From NCBI GenBank assembly GCA_963728445.1, contig CAVSJO010000006.1:744001-808000 (forward strand): a DNA stretch of 64,000 bases, given 5' to 3'. The notes below the pieces were generated by a model. The model saw only the letters and a program-made list of their open reading frames with translations. It was not told where the DNA came from and did not search any database. Numbering within the stretch: the stretch's first letter is position 1; every line of letters starts with the position of its first letter. This document shows positions 36,125-48,335 of the stretch, in pieces. This stretch comes from CAVSJO01 sp963728445 (GTDB lineage Bacteria > Gemmatimonadota > Gemmatimonadetes > Longimicrobiales > RSA9). The position numbers were made by a program, and so were the translations under genes.

Positions 36125-37522
36125 ATGGCGAGTACGACTGGGGCCGCGTCCGGGGCCGCGACGGACGTCGCGCCGGCGGCCGAGACGATCGCGCCGGCGG
36201 CCGCGATGATGGCTGGGCCGGCGCCGCGCTGGGCCGTGCGCGTCGGGCTGCTGGACACGGAGCGGGCGTTCCGCATCGGGGCCCGGATCCGGGGGGTGGA
36301 GGAGGAGGCGGGTCCGGTGCTGCGCTGCAACCTCGGTCAGCCGGACTTCGCGTTGCCGGACCACATCCGGGAGGCGGTGGAGCGGGCGCTCCGGGACGGC
36401 AGGACGGGGTACTGCGACCCACAGGGGCTGCCGGAGCTGCGGGAGGCGATCGCGGTGGACGTCGGGGCTCGTCGAGGGCTGGAGATCGATCCCGGTCGCG
36501 TCGTCGTCTTTCCGGGGGCCCGGGCGCCCATCGGTTTCTCGCAGCAGGCGTACTGCGATCCGGGCGACGCGGTCATCTATCCGACGCCGGGCTACCCGCT
36601 CTTCGAGTCCTTCACCGGCTTCGTGGGTGCGCGTCCGGTCCCGCTGCACCTCGACGAGGGGGCGGGCTTCGCGCTGACGGCGGAGCGGCTGGCGCCGCTC
36701 GTGGGGCCGCGGACGCGGCTCGTGGTGCTGAACTTCCCGTCGAACCCGACGGGCGGCGTCGCCACGCAGGCGCAGCTGGAAGCGCTGGCGGAGGTCATCC
36801 TCACGCGGGCGCCGGACGGCGTGCGGGTGTACTCGGACGAGTCGTACGAGGCCATCGTCTTCGACGGGGAGGCGCACCGGTCGATCGCGTCGGTGCCCGG
36901 GATGGCGGAGCGGACGATCATCACGTCGGGCGTCTCGAAGACGTACGCGTGGACGGGCGGGCGGGTTGGCTGGGCGGTGCTGCCGACGGTGGAGGAGGCG
37001 GCCGTCTTCACGAACCTGAACATCAACTACTTCGCGTCCATCTCGCCGTACAACCAGCTCGGCGCGAAGGAGGCGCTGGAGTCTCCCCTGAGCGGTCCGG
37101 CGGTGGAGCGCATGGTCAGCGCGTTCCAGGAGCGGCGGGACGTGGTGGTGGCGGGGCTCCGGGCCATCGAGGGCGTCGAGTGCCAGATGCCCCGGGGCGC
37201 GTTCTACGCCTTCCCCAACGTCGCCGGCGTGCTGGACCGACTCGGCGCCATCGACGCGTGGGAATCGCTTCCTCCGGGTGTGCGGGAGGAGACCAGCCCC
37301 GCGACGCTGTTCCAGCTCTTCCTCCTGCACCGCTACCGCGTGGCGACGATGGACCGCCGCTCGTTCGGCGTGCTGGAGAGCGAGGGCGAGCACTACCTGC
37401 GCATCTCCATCGCCACGGGCATGGACGATCTGCGGGAGGCGGTCCGGCGCATGGGCGTTGCCGCGATGGACGTCGACGGCTTCCGCGCGTTCCTCCGGGA
37501 GGGGCGCCCGCTGTCGTTCTGA
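36125..37522 (+). CDS. Class I/II PLP-dependent aminotransferase
   Basis: The 465-residue protein is a fold-type I aminotransferase of the AspC-like group. Visible are CNLGQPDFALPDHI, TGYCDPQGLPELREAI, the substrate/cofactor segment NFPSNPTGG (Asn207), YSDESYE (Asp238), the Schiff-base lysine in SGVSKTYAWTGGRVGW (Lys272), and HYLRISIAT near the end for the carboxylate-binding Arg. The first about 35 residues are an Ala-rich unconserved extension. The GGAGGCGTGG site precedes the start. Substrate cannot be fixed; aspartate, alanine or aromatic amino acids are possible. The transketolase gene follows after 35 bases. Confidence 0.9.
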   Translation: MASTTGAASGAATDVAPAAETIAPAAAMMAGPAPRWAVRVGLLDTERAFRIGARIRGVEEEAGPVLRCNLGQPDFALPDHIREAVERALRDGRTGYCDPQGLPELREAIAVDVGARRGLEIDPGRVVVFPGARAPIGFSQQAYCDPGDAVIYPTPGYPLFESFTGFVGARPVPLHLDEGAGFALTAERLAPLVGPRTRLVVLNFPSNPTGGVATQAQLEALAEVILTRAPDGVRVYSDESYEAIVFDGEAHRSIASVPGMAERTIITSGVSKTYAWTGGRVGWAVLPTVEEAAVFTNLNINYFASISPYNQLGAKEALESPLSGPAVERMVSAFQERRDVVVAGLRAIEGVECQMPRGAFYAFPNVAGVLDRLGAIDAWESLPPGVREETSPATLFQLFLLHRYRVATMDRRSFGVLESEGEHYLRISIATGMDDLREAVRRMGVAAMDVDGFRAFLREGRPLSF

Positions 37523-37557
37523 GGCCGACACAAACGAGCAGACCACGGGAGGGGCGC

Positions 37558-38967
37558 ATGCGCCCACGGTTCGGGCCCCGTCGGGGCGAGAGGGTGGAGA
37601 TCGAAAGTGCGCCCCGCGCGGGCGAGGCGGCGGCGAACGGAAGCGATCCCGGGGCTGTGGGGGTCCACGACCTCGCCCCACTGGAGACGTTCGACCTCGT
37701 CTACCGCACTCTCTGCGCGATCCTCTATAACTACGCGCCGACCTCCGGCCATCCGGGCGGCAGCGTCTCCTCGGGCCGGTTCGTGGCGCCGCTCCTCTTC
37801 GGCGGGATGGAGTACGACCTGTCCGATCCGGAGCGGACGGACGCGGACCGGATCGTCTACGCCGCCGGGCACAAGGCCCTCGGTCTGTACGCGCTGTGGG
37901 CGCTCCGGGACGAGATCGCGCGCATCGCGCGGCCCCAGCTGCTTCCGGGCGACGTCGCCCGTCGACTCCGCCTCGAGGACCTGCTGGGATTCCGGCGCAA
38001 TCCGATCACGGGCACGCCGCTGATGAGCGCGTTCGGCGCGAAGGCGCTGGACGGGCACCCCACGCCGGCGACGCCGTTCGTGCCGCTGGCGACCGGCGCG
38101 TCGGGCGTCGGCATGGCGAGCGCCCTCGGTCTGGCCCTGGCCGCCGCCGACGTGTACGGCGTGGACGCGGCGCCGCGCGTGCACGTCATCGAGGGCGAGG
38201 GCGGGCTGACGCCGGGCCGGGTGTCGGAGGCGCTGGCCTTCGCGGGCACTGCGTCCCTCGGGAACGTCGTCGTGCACGTCGACTGGAACCAGGCGTCCAT
38301 CGACTCCGAGCACGTCACGCGGGAAGGCTCCGTCCCCGGCGACTACGTGCAGTGGGAGCCGGCGGAGCTGTTCTGGCTGCACGACTGGAACGTCGTCGTG
38401 GTCGGCGACGGCACCGACCCCGCCGCCATCGCCGCGGCGCAGCGTCGGGCGCTGGAGATGGAGACGGGTCAGCCGACGGCCATCATCTACCGGACGACGA
38501 AGGGATGGCGCTACGGCATCGAGGGCCGCGCCTCCCACGGCGCCGGCCACGCCCTGTGCTCCGCCGGCTTCTACCAGGCGCTGGCACCGCTGCTGGGCGA
38601 GGGCGCGACGGGGGTGCCGCACTGCGAGCCCGGCCACACGCGCTGCCTGGAGGGCACGCTCAAGTCGCAGGTGGAGGCGTGCTACTGGGACGCCCTCGGC
38701 CTCATCCGGCGAGCGGTGGAGCAGAACGGGGGGATGGCCGAGGCGCTCGCGGACCGCCTGGCCGACGCGGAACGGCGGCTGGACGCCCGGGGTCGCGTGC
38801 TGCGGAAGGACGTGCCGCGCGTCGAGCGCGCGTTCGCGGCGGCCGGGACGCCCGGGACCATCGCGGCCCAACGGCCGCCGGCACGCCCGAACCTGCCGCG
38901 CTGGCCCTCGAGCCGGGCGCCGCGACCACGCTGCGGGGGCAGCTCGGGCGCGTGCTCGGGCACCTGA
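37558..38967 (+). CDS. Transketolase-like protein, N-terminal (TPP-binding) part
   Basis: The frame starts MRPRFGPRRGERVE after a GGGAGGGGCGC site and encodes the thiamine-diphosphate domain of a transketolase-like enzyme: YNYAPTSGHPGGSVSSGRF, AAGHKALGLYALWAL, GASGVGMASALGLALAAADVYG, then EGEGGLTPGRVSEALAFAG and NVVVHVDWNQASIDS. After ERAFAAAGTPGTIAAQ the frame turns into Pro/Arg-rich sequence and stops at 38967. The pyrimidine-binding half continues in the -1 frame. Transketolases move two-carbon units in the pentose phosphate pathway. The sequence is divergent from classical TktA, so substrate is uncertain. Confidence 0.8.
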   Translation: MRPRFGPRRGERVEIESAPRAGEAAANGSDPGAVGVHDLAPLETFDLVYRTLCAILYNYAPTSGHPGGSVSSGRFVAPLLFGGMEYDLSDPERTDADRIVYAAGHKALGLYALWALRDEIARIARPQLLPGDVARRLRLEDLLGFRRNPITGTPLMSAFGAKALDGHPTPATPFVPLATGASGVGMASALGLALAAADVYGVDAAPRVHVIEGEGGLTPGRVSEALAFAGTASLGNVVVHVDWNQASIDSEHVTREGSVPGDYVQWEPAELFWLHDWNVVVVGDGTDPAAIAAAQRRALEMETGQPTAIIYRTTKGWRYGIEGRASHGAGHALCSAGFYQALAPLLGEGATGVPHCEPGHTRCLEGTLKSQVEACYWDALGLIRRAVEQNGGMAEALADRLADAERRLDARGRVLRKDVPRVERAFAAAGTPGTIAAQRPPARPNLPRWPSSRAPRPRCGGSSGACSGT

Positions 38968-40046
38968 ACCGGGAGAGCGGTGGCGCGCTGCTGATCGCGT
39001 CGGCCGACCTGCTGGGCTCGACGTCCGTCGCCGACGCGGCGAAGGACTTCCCCGGCGGGTTCTACAACGCCCGGACGAACCGCGGGTCCCGGCGGCTGGC
39101 GACGGGTGGCATCGCCGAGGACGCGATGAGCGGGATCCTGTCGGGCGTGTCCAGCTTCGGACTCCACATCGGGGTGGGATCGTCGTACGCCGCCTTCCTG
39201 GCCCCGCTGGGTCACATCGCGGCGCGGCTGCACGCCATCGGTCAGGAGGCGCGCGTGCACGCGGGCACGCGGTCGCGCCGGCCGTTCATCCTGGTGTGCG
39301 GGCACGCCGGCCTGAAAACGGGGGAAGACGGCCCGACGCACGCCGACCCGCAGGCGCTGCAGCTCGTGCAGGAGAACTTCCCGCCCGGCGGGATGGTCAC
39401 GCTGACGCCGTGGGAGCCGTCCGAGATCTGGCCGCTCATGTCCGCCGCGCTGGCGCGGCGGCCGGCGGTGATCGCGCCGTTCGTGACGCGTCCGACGGAG
39501 GTCGTACCGGACCGTGCGGCGCTGGGGCTCGCCCCCGCGGGGGCGGCGGCGACCGGCGTCTACCTGCTGCGCCCGCCTCGCCGTGCCCCCGACGCCGTGG
39601 TGGTGCTGCAGGGCTCGGACGTCGCCATCGCGTTCGTGCAGGAGGCGCTGCCGCTGCTGGAGGAGGAGGGCGTCGAGGTGGCGGCGTACTACGTCGCCAG
39701 CGTCGAGCTTTTCGACGCGCTACCTGCGGCCGAGCGCGAGCGGATCTTCCCCGAGCGCCTGGCGCAGAAGGCGATGGGCATCACGGGCTTCACGCTTCCG
39801 ACGATGTACCGGTGGATCCGCTCCGAGGTCGGGCGCGCCCACACGATCCACCCGTACCGGCACGGCGGCTTCCCCGGCAGTGGTCCGGGCGAGATCGTGC
39901 TGGCGGAGGCGGGGCTGGACGGCGAGAGCCAGGCGGAGGCGATCGTCCACTACGCGGGCGTGCTCTCGTCACGCTCGCCGCGGGGGCGCGCCGGCAGCCC
40001 GGGCACCTCCGAGGGTGCCGGTCGGGAGGCCGTCGCCCCGGTGTAA
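38871..40046 (+). CDS. Transketolase-like protein, pyrimidine and C-terminal domains in shifted frame
   Basis: From about 38871 this frame reads TAAGTPEPAALALEPGAATT, LRGQLGRVLGHLNRESGGALL, then ADLLGSTSVADAAKDFPGGF, ARTNRGSRRLATGGIAEDAM, VCGHAGLKTGEDGPTHADPQ and LTPWEPSEIWPLMSAAL, the transketolase pyrimidine-domain and C-terminal pattern. It joins the upstream frame at about 38865-38871, where one missing base restores continuity. A GTG at 38952 could start an independent subunit, so a naturally split enzyme cannot be excluded. The tail after AIVHYAGVL is unconserved. Confidence 0.75.
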   Translation, partial: TAAGTPEPAALALEPGAATTLRGQLGRVLGHLNRESGGALLIASADLLGSTSVADAAKDFPGGFYNARTNRGSRRLATGGIAEDAMSGILSGVSSFGLHIGVGSSYAAFLAPLGHIAARLHAIGQEARVHAGTRSRRPFILVCGHAGLKTGEDGPTHADPQALQLVQENFPPGGMVTLTPWEPSEIWPLMSAALARRPAVIAPFVTRPTEVVPDRAALGLAPAGAAATGVYLLRPPRRAPDAVVVLQGSDVAIAFVQEALPLLEEEGVEVAAYYVASVELFDALPAAERERIFPERLAQKAMGITGFTLPTMYRWIRSEVGRAHTIHPYRHGGFPGSGPGEIVLAEAGLDGESQAEAIVHYAGVLSSRSPRGRAGSPGTSEGAGREAVAPV

Positions 40047-40056
40047 GGCAACTCGG

Positions 40057-40075
40057 GCGAGGGGTGCGCCCTCGC
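40057..40075. terminator. Hairpin between convergent genes
   Basis: GCGAGGG-GTGCG-CCCTCGC is a perfect seven-pair stem between the transketolase stop (40046) and the permease stop (40081). There is no U tract, so it is a weak candidate for a bidirectional terminator. Confidence 0.4.
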
Positions 40076-40080
40076 TCGCC

Positions 40081-42612
40081 TCACTCGTGGCGCAGCGCGC
40101 GCACCGGGTCCGTGGCCGCCGCGCGCCGAACGGCGGGCAGCGCCGCCGCGACGGCGGCCAGGCCGAGGGCCGCCGCGGCGGCCGCGAACGTGATCGGGTC
40201 CGTCGCCCGGACGCCGTAGAGCAGCGTCGACAGGACACGAGTCGCGGCGAAGGCGCCGGCGAGGCCCGCGACCAGCCCGATGGCCGCGACGACGGCGGTC
40301 TCCCGCAGCAGCATCCGCAGCACGTCTCCGCGCAGCGCTCCGAGGGCCATTCGCACGCCGATCTCCCGGGTCCGCTGGGCGGTCGTGAACGCCGTCACGC
40401 CGTAGACGCCGACGACGGCGAGGCCGAGGGCGAGCAGCGCGAACAGCGTGACGAGCGTGAGATTGAACCGACGGTCGGCGGTGGATCGTCGCATCATGTC
40501 CCCGAGCGTCGTGACGACGGCGACGGGCTGCTCCGGATCGATGCCCCGGACGGCGGCGCGCACGGCGCCGGCCAGGGAGGCGGCGTCCCCGGAGGTGCGG
40601 GCGACGAGCCATACGCCGCCCCGGCCCGCGGGGCGGTCCGACTGGGCGAGGGGCAGGTAGATCTGCGGGGGCACGGCGTCGGCGAGGGACGAGAAGCGCA
40701 CGTCGCCGGCGACTCCGACAACGGTCACGTCCGTCGAAGCGCCGCCGGGCGCGTCGATGGGGATCGTGCGGCCGATGGGGCTCTCGCCGGGCCACAGGCG
40801 CTCCGCCAGCCGCCGGTTCACGATGGCCACAGGCTGAGAGCCCTGCCGGTCCTGCTCCGTGAACGCACGTCCCTCCGTGACGGGGATGCCGAGCGTCCGG
40901 AAGTAGTCGTCGCCGACCATCCCCATTCCCATGGGCAGGAACGACTCCGGATCGTCGGGGCGTACGGTGCGGGGGTCGATGGCGAGCATCTGCATCTCGC
41001 CGCTGAGGGGCAGCGTCCGGGACAGGGACGCGGACGCGACGCCGGGCTGGCGACGCAGCGCCTCGAGGGCGCGGCCGTAGAAGTCGAGCTGCTGTGCCAT
41101 TTCCGGGTAGCGGGACGGCGTCAGCCGTACCCGCGCGGCGAGCACGCCCTTCGTGTCGTAGCCGGGTGCCACGGCGCTCAGCCGGACGAAGCTGCGGACG
41201 AGGAGACCGGCCCCGGTGAGGACGACGAGGGCGAGGGCGATCTCGGCGGCGACGAGGCCGCGCTGGAGCCGGTGGCGGCGCGGGCCGGGCGTGGCGCTGG
41301 CGCCCTCGCGGAGCGCGGACTCCACGGGTGCGCGGGAGGACCGGAGGGCAGGCGCGAGGCCGAAGGCGACGCCCGTGAGCACGGACACGAGCACCGTGAA
41401 GGCCACGACGCCGCCGTCCAGGCCGATGGCATCCGCCCGGGGCAGCAGGCCCGGCCACGCGGCGAGCAGCGCGGAGACGCCCCACGTCGCGAGGCCGAGC
41501 CCGACGGCGCCCGCGGCGAGGGAGAGGACGACGCTCTCGGTGAGGAGCTGGGCGACGAGGCGCGCGCGGCCGGCGCCGAGGGCGCGGCGTACGGCGATCT
41601 CCCGCTGACGGGACGAGGCGCGGGCCAGGTAGAGATTCGCCGCGTTCGCGCAGGCGATGAGCAGGACCAACGCGACGACGCCGAGGAGCACGAGGAGCGG
41701 CGTGCGGACGTCGCCCGCGACCTCGTCGCGCAGGCGGTGCACGAGGAAGCCGGTGTCGGCCAGGTCCGCGGGCCCGCCGCCGGCGCGGGCGGCGGGGCCG
41801 CCACCAGCCCGGGCTCCGCCGCCGTTCTGCTCGACGCGGATCTCGCGGCGGCCGGACGGCTGCTGCTGCGCCGCCGCCGCCGAGAGACGTGAGGCCAGCA
41901 CGCCGAGGTCGGAGCGCACGGTCCCCAGGTCGACGTCGTCGCGCATGCGGGCGATGGTGTTGAACGCGTGGAAGTCCCGGTCCGTCGCCGCGTCGGGCTG
42001 GGCGAGGAACGCGGCGCCGAGCGGGATCCAGAGCTGGACGCCGTCGTCCGGGAAGGCGAACGAGCCGGGCATGACTCCCACCACCGAAAGCGCGCGGCCG
42101 TCGAGCTGCACGCTCTGCCCCAGCGCCGCGGCATCCGTCCCGAACATGTCGGCCGCGAGGCCGTGGGAGAGCACGGCGACCGGGTCGCGCAGCTCCGCGT
42201 CGCTGAACCCGCGGCCGGCAGCCGGACGCACCCCGAGTACCGCGAACAGGCCCGGATCGACGAGGCCAGCCTCCACCTCCCGGGGCTCCGCCCGTCCCGT
42301 GAGGTTGTAGCGCTGTTGCGTGAATGCGGCGACGCCGGCGAAGTCGCGCCCCATCGCCTTCACGTCCTGGTAGTCGGGGTACGACAGCCCGAACCGCATG
42401 TCCCCCCCGCGGCCGGTCGACCACACCCCGACCAGGTGGTCGCTCGCCGGGAACGGCACCGGGTCCAGCAGCACCGTCTCGACCACGCTGAAGATCGCGC
42501 TGTTCGCCCCGATCCCCAGGGCGAGCGTCAGCACGACGACGAGGGCGAAGCCGGGGTTCCGGCGCAGGGAGCGGCCGGCGAAGCGGAGGTCCAGACGGAG
42601 GGTGTCGAACAT
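40081..42612 (-). CDS. ADOP family ABC transporter permease (MacB/FtsX-like)
   Basis: The 843-residue protein has the typical ADOP N-terminus MFDTLRLDLRFAGRSLRRNP, a first membrane helix (VVVLTLALGIGANSAIFSVV), a large MacB-like periplasmic domain, three helices with the FtsX motif (LLIACANAANLYLARASSRQ, REIAVRRALGAGRARL), a second periplasmic domain, and a second FtsX block (VYGVTAFTTAQRTREIGVRMALGALRGDV) ending DPVRALRHE. These permeases are very abundant in Acidobacteriota and Gemmatimonadota and are thought to export peptides or lipophilic compounds. No ATPase gene is adjacent. An Ala/Gly-rich insert (about residues 275-290, GGGARAGGGPAARAGGGPAD) interrupts the first periplasmic domain. 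Confidence 0.92.
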   Translation of the reverse strand: MFDTLRLDLRFAGRSLRRNPGFALVVVLTLALGIGANSAIFSVVETVLLDPVPFPASDHLVGVWSTGRGGDMRFGLSYPDYQDVKAMGRDFAGVAAFTQQRYNLTGRAEPREVEAGLVDPGLFAVLGVRPAAGRGFSDAELRDPVAVLSHGLAADMFGTDAAALGQSVQLDGRALSVVGVMPGSFAFPDDGVQLWIPLGAAFLAQPDAATDRDFHAFNTIARMRDDVDLGTVRSDLGVLASRLSAAAAQQQPSGRREIRVEQNGGGARAGGGPAARAGGGPADLADTGFLVHRLRDEVAGDVRTPLLVLLGVVALVLLIACANAANLYLARASSRQREIAVRRALGAGRARLVAQLLTESVVLSLAAGAVGLGLATWGVSALLAAWPGLLPRADAIGLDGGVVAFTVLVSVLTGVAFGLAPALRSSRAPVESALREGASATPGPRRHRLQRGLVAAEIALALVVLTGAGLLVRSFVRLSAVAPGYDTKGVLAARVRLTPSRYPEMAQQLDFYGRALEALRRQPGVASASLSRTLPLSGEMQMLAIDPRTVRPDDPESFLPMGMGMVGDDYFRTLGIPVTEGRAFTEQDRQGSQPVAIVNRRLAERLWPGESPIGRTIPIDAPGGASTDVTVVGVAGDVRFSSLADAVPPQIYLPLAQSDRPAGRGGVWLVARTSGDAASLAGAVRAAVRGIDPEQPVAVVTTLGDMMRRSTADRRFNLTLVTLFALLALGLAVVGVYGVTAFTTAQRTREIGVRMALGALRGDVLRMLLRETAVVAAIGLVAGLAGAFAATRVLSTLLYGVRATDPITFAAAAAALGLAAVAAALPAVRRAAATDPVRALRHE

Positions 42613-42860
42613 GGGGCGTCCGTGTCGGCGGGGGAGAGCGCGAGTGCGATGCCGTCTTCCAGTCTGCTTCGATGCCGCGGTCGGCGCCAGCGTTGCCGCG
42701 GCCGGGGCGGGCGTTCTCCAGGGCCGGCGCGACCGGGTGCCGGCGCGGCCCCATGCGGATGGCCGACCCGCCGCCTCTCCCTTGACTCCGCCCGCCCGTA
42801 GCAAGCCTCTTGCATGGCATGGCGGAGCCCCCACGACAACCGTCCCCCGCCGGAGGTGAC

Positions 42861-44957
42861 ATGGCGAACCGGACCCGCAGCCCGAAGCAGACGAAGCCGT
42901 CCGCGCAGACCGAGCCGCCCGCAGCGGCGTCCCGGAACGAGGCCGCCGACGCGCCTGTCGCCCTGCCGGACTCGGGTCGCCGTCGCGTCGTCATCGAAGG
43001 CGTCAGCCCGTCGGTCGACGATGGCCGCTTCCCGGCGAAGCGCTGTCTCGGCGACGAGGTGGTGGTGGAGGCGGACGCGTTCACGGACGGGCACGATTCC
43101 CTCTCGTGCGTGCTGCGTTACCGCCGGGAGGCGGACGAGGCGTGGACGGAAACGCCCATGGAGGCGCTGCCCAACGACCGCTGGCGGGCGAGCTTCCCGG
43201 TCACGGAGCTGGGGCGGTACCGCTACGCCGTCGCGGGCTGGGTGGACGCGTTCAAGACCTGGCGCCGGGACATGGTGAAGCGGGTGGATGCCGGGCAGGA
43301 CGTCGAGGTGGACCTCCGCATCGGTGCTGCGCACGTGCGGTCGGCCGCGCAGCGGGCGAAGGGGCGTGGCGAGGGGGACGACGCGCGGGAGCTCGCCGCC
43401 GCCGCGAAGGCGCTGGAGAGCGGCGGAGCCGGCGCGATCGACGTCGCCCTCTCCGACGAGCTCGCGGCGCGCATGGCGCGCACCCCGGATCGGACGTGGC
43501 AGACGGAGACGGACCGGGGCTGGGCCATCCTGGTGGATCCGCCGCGGGCCCGATTCAGCACGTGGTACGAGCTGTTCCCCCGCTCGACGGGGAAGGGCAC
43601 GGAGCACGGCACGTTCCGGGACGTGGAGGCCCGCCTGCCCGACATCGCGGCGCAGGGCTTCGACGTACTGTACCTTCCGCCGATCCACCCCATCGGGCGC
43701 ACGAAGCGAAAGGGGCCCAACAACGTGACGGAGGCCGCGGCCGGGGCCGTGGGAAGTCCGTGGGCCATCGGCGGGGAGGAAGGCGGCCACACGGAGATCC
43801 ATCCGGAGCTGGGCTCACGGGAGGACTTCCGCCGGCTGGTGCGCGTGGCGCGGGAGGAGCACGGGATCGAAGTGGCGCTGGACATCGCGTTCCAGGCGTC
43901 TCCGGATCACCCCTACGTGCGGGAGCATCCGGAGTGGTTCCGGACGCGGCCCGACGGCACCGTCCAGTACGCGGAGAACCCGCCGAAGAAGTACCAGGAC
44001 ATCTACCCGTTCGACTTCGAGACGGACGCGTGGGAGTCCCTCTGGCGGGAGCTGAAGGGCGTGTTCGACCACTGGATCGGGGAGGGCGTGCGGATCTTCC
44101 GGGTCGACAATCCGCACACCAAGCCGTTCCCGTTCTGGGAGTGGTGCATCGGCGCCATCAAGGCGGAGCACCCGGAGGTGCTGTTCCTGGCGGAGGCGTT
44201 CACGCGGCCGAAGGTCATGAAGCGGCTCGCGAAGCTCGGCTTCTCCCAGAGCTACACCTACTTCGCGTGGCGGAACGCGCGCTGGGAGATCGAGGAGTAC
44301 ATGCGGGAGCTGACGAGCCCCGCGGTGGCGGACTTTTTCCGTCCGAACTTCTGGCCGAACACGCCGGACATCCTGACGGAGTACCTGCAGACCGGGGGAC
44401 GGCCGGCGTTCATGATCCGGGTGGTCCTGGCGGCGACGCTGAGCTCGAACTACGGCATCTACGGCCCGGCGTTCGAGCTGCTGGAGCACGAGCCGGCGAA
44501 GCCCGGGAGCGAGGAGTACCTGAGCTCGGAGAAGTACGAGGTCCGGGACTGGGACCTGGGGCGGCCCGGCAACCTGCGGGAGTTCATCGCCCGTGTGAAT
44601 ACCATCCGCAGGGAGCACCCGGCGCTCCAGCGGAACGACACGTTCCGGCTGGTGCCGGTGGACAACGAGCGGATCGTCGCGTTCACGAAGGAGGACGCTG
44701 CAAGCGGGGACCTGATCCTGGTCGCCGCCAACACGGACCCGCGCAGCACGCAGTCGGGCATGGTCGACCTGCCGCTGGAGTCGCTGGGGCTGCCCACGGA
44801 CCGTGGATATCAGGTCCACGACCTGCTGGGTGCGGGCCGCTACGCCTGGCAGGGCTGGCGCAACTACGTGGAGCTGAATCCGCACGTGCTGCCTGCGCAC
44901 ATCTTCCACGTGCGGCGCGAGCGGAGGTCGGAGAAGGACTTCGAATACTACGAGTGA
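42861..44957 (+). CDS. glgE: Alpha-1,4-glucan:maltose-1-phosphate maltosyltransferase
   Basis: The 698-residue GH13_3 enzyme transfers maltosyl units from maltose-1-phosphate to growing alpha-1,4-glucan. It has the N-terminal beta-sandwich (VVIEGVSPSVDDGRFPAKR, WRASFPVTELGRYRYAVAGW), the helical insert (about 155-215), the catalytic barrel with YELFPRSTG, IHPIGRTKRKGPNN, nucleophile Asp416 in RIFRVDNPHTKPFPFW and acid/base Glu445 in LFLAEAFTRP, and the C-terminal beta domain. The start at 42861 follows CGGAGGTGAC. It opens the alpha-glucan/trehalose operon, six bases before treS-mak. A TTGACT at 42782 may belong to its promoter but no -10 is convincing. Confidence 0.96.
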   Translation: MANRTRSPKQTKPSAQTEPPAAASRNEAADAPVALPDSGRRRVVIEGVSPSVDDGRFPAKRCLGDEVVVEADAFTDGHDSLSCVLRYRREADEAWTETPMEALPNDRWRASFPVTELGRYRYAVAGWVDAFKTWRRDMVKRVDAGQDVEVDLRIGAAHVRSAAQRAKGRGEGDDARELAAAAKALESGGAGAIDVALSDELAARMARTPDRTWQTETDRGWAILVDPPRARFSTWYELFPRSTGKGTEHGTFRDVEARLPDIAAQGFDVLYLPPIHPIGRTKRKGPNNVTEAAAGAVGSPWAIGGEEGGHTEIHPELGSREDFRRLVRVAREEHGIEVALDIAFQASPDHPYVREHPEWFRTRPDGTVQYAENPPKKYQDIYPFDFETDAWESLWRELKGVFDHWIGEGVRIFRVDNPHTKPFPFWEWCIGAIKAEHPEVLFLAEAFTRPKVMKRLAKLGFSQSYTYFAWRNARWEIEEYMRELTSPAVADFFRPNFWPNTPDILTEYLQTGGRPAFMIRVVLAATLSSNYGIYGPAFELLEHEPAKPGSEEYLSSEKYEVRDWDLGRPGNLREFIARVNTIRREHPALQRNDTFRLVPVDNERIVAFTKEDAASGDLILVAANTDPRSTQSGMVDLPLESLGLPTDRGYQVHDLLGAGRYAWQGWRNYVELNPHVLPAHIFHVRRERRSEKDFEYYE

Positions 44958-44963
44958 GGGCCG

Positions 44964-48331
<3,368 letters not shown>

Positions 48332-48335
<4 letters not shown>

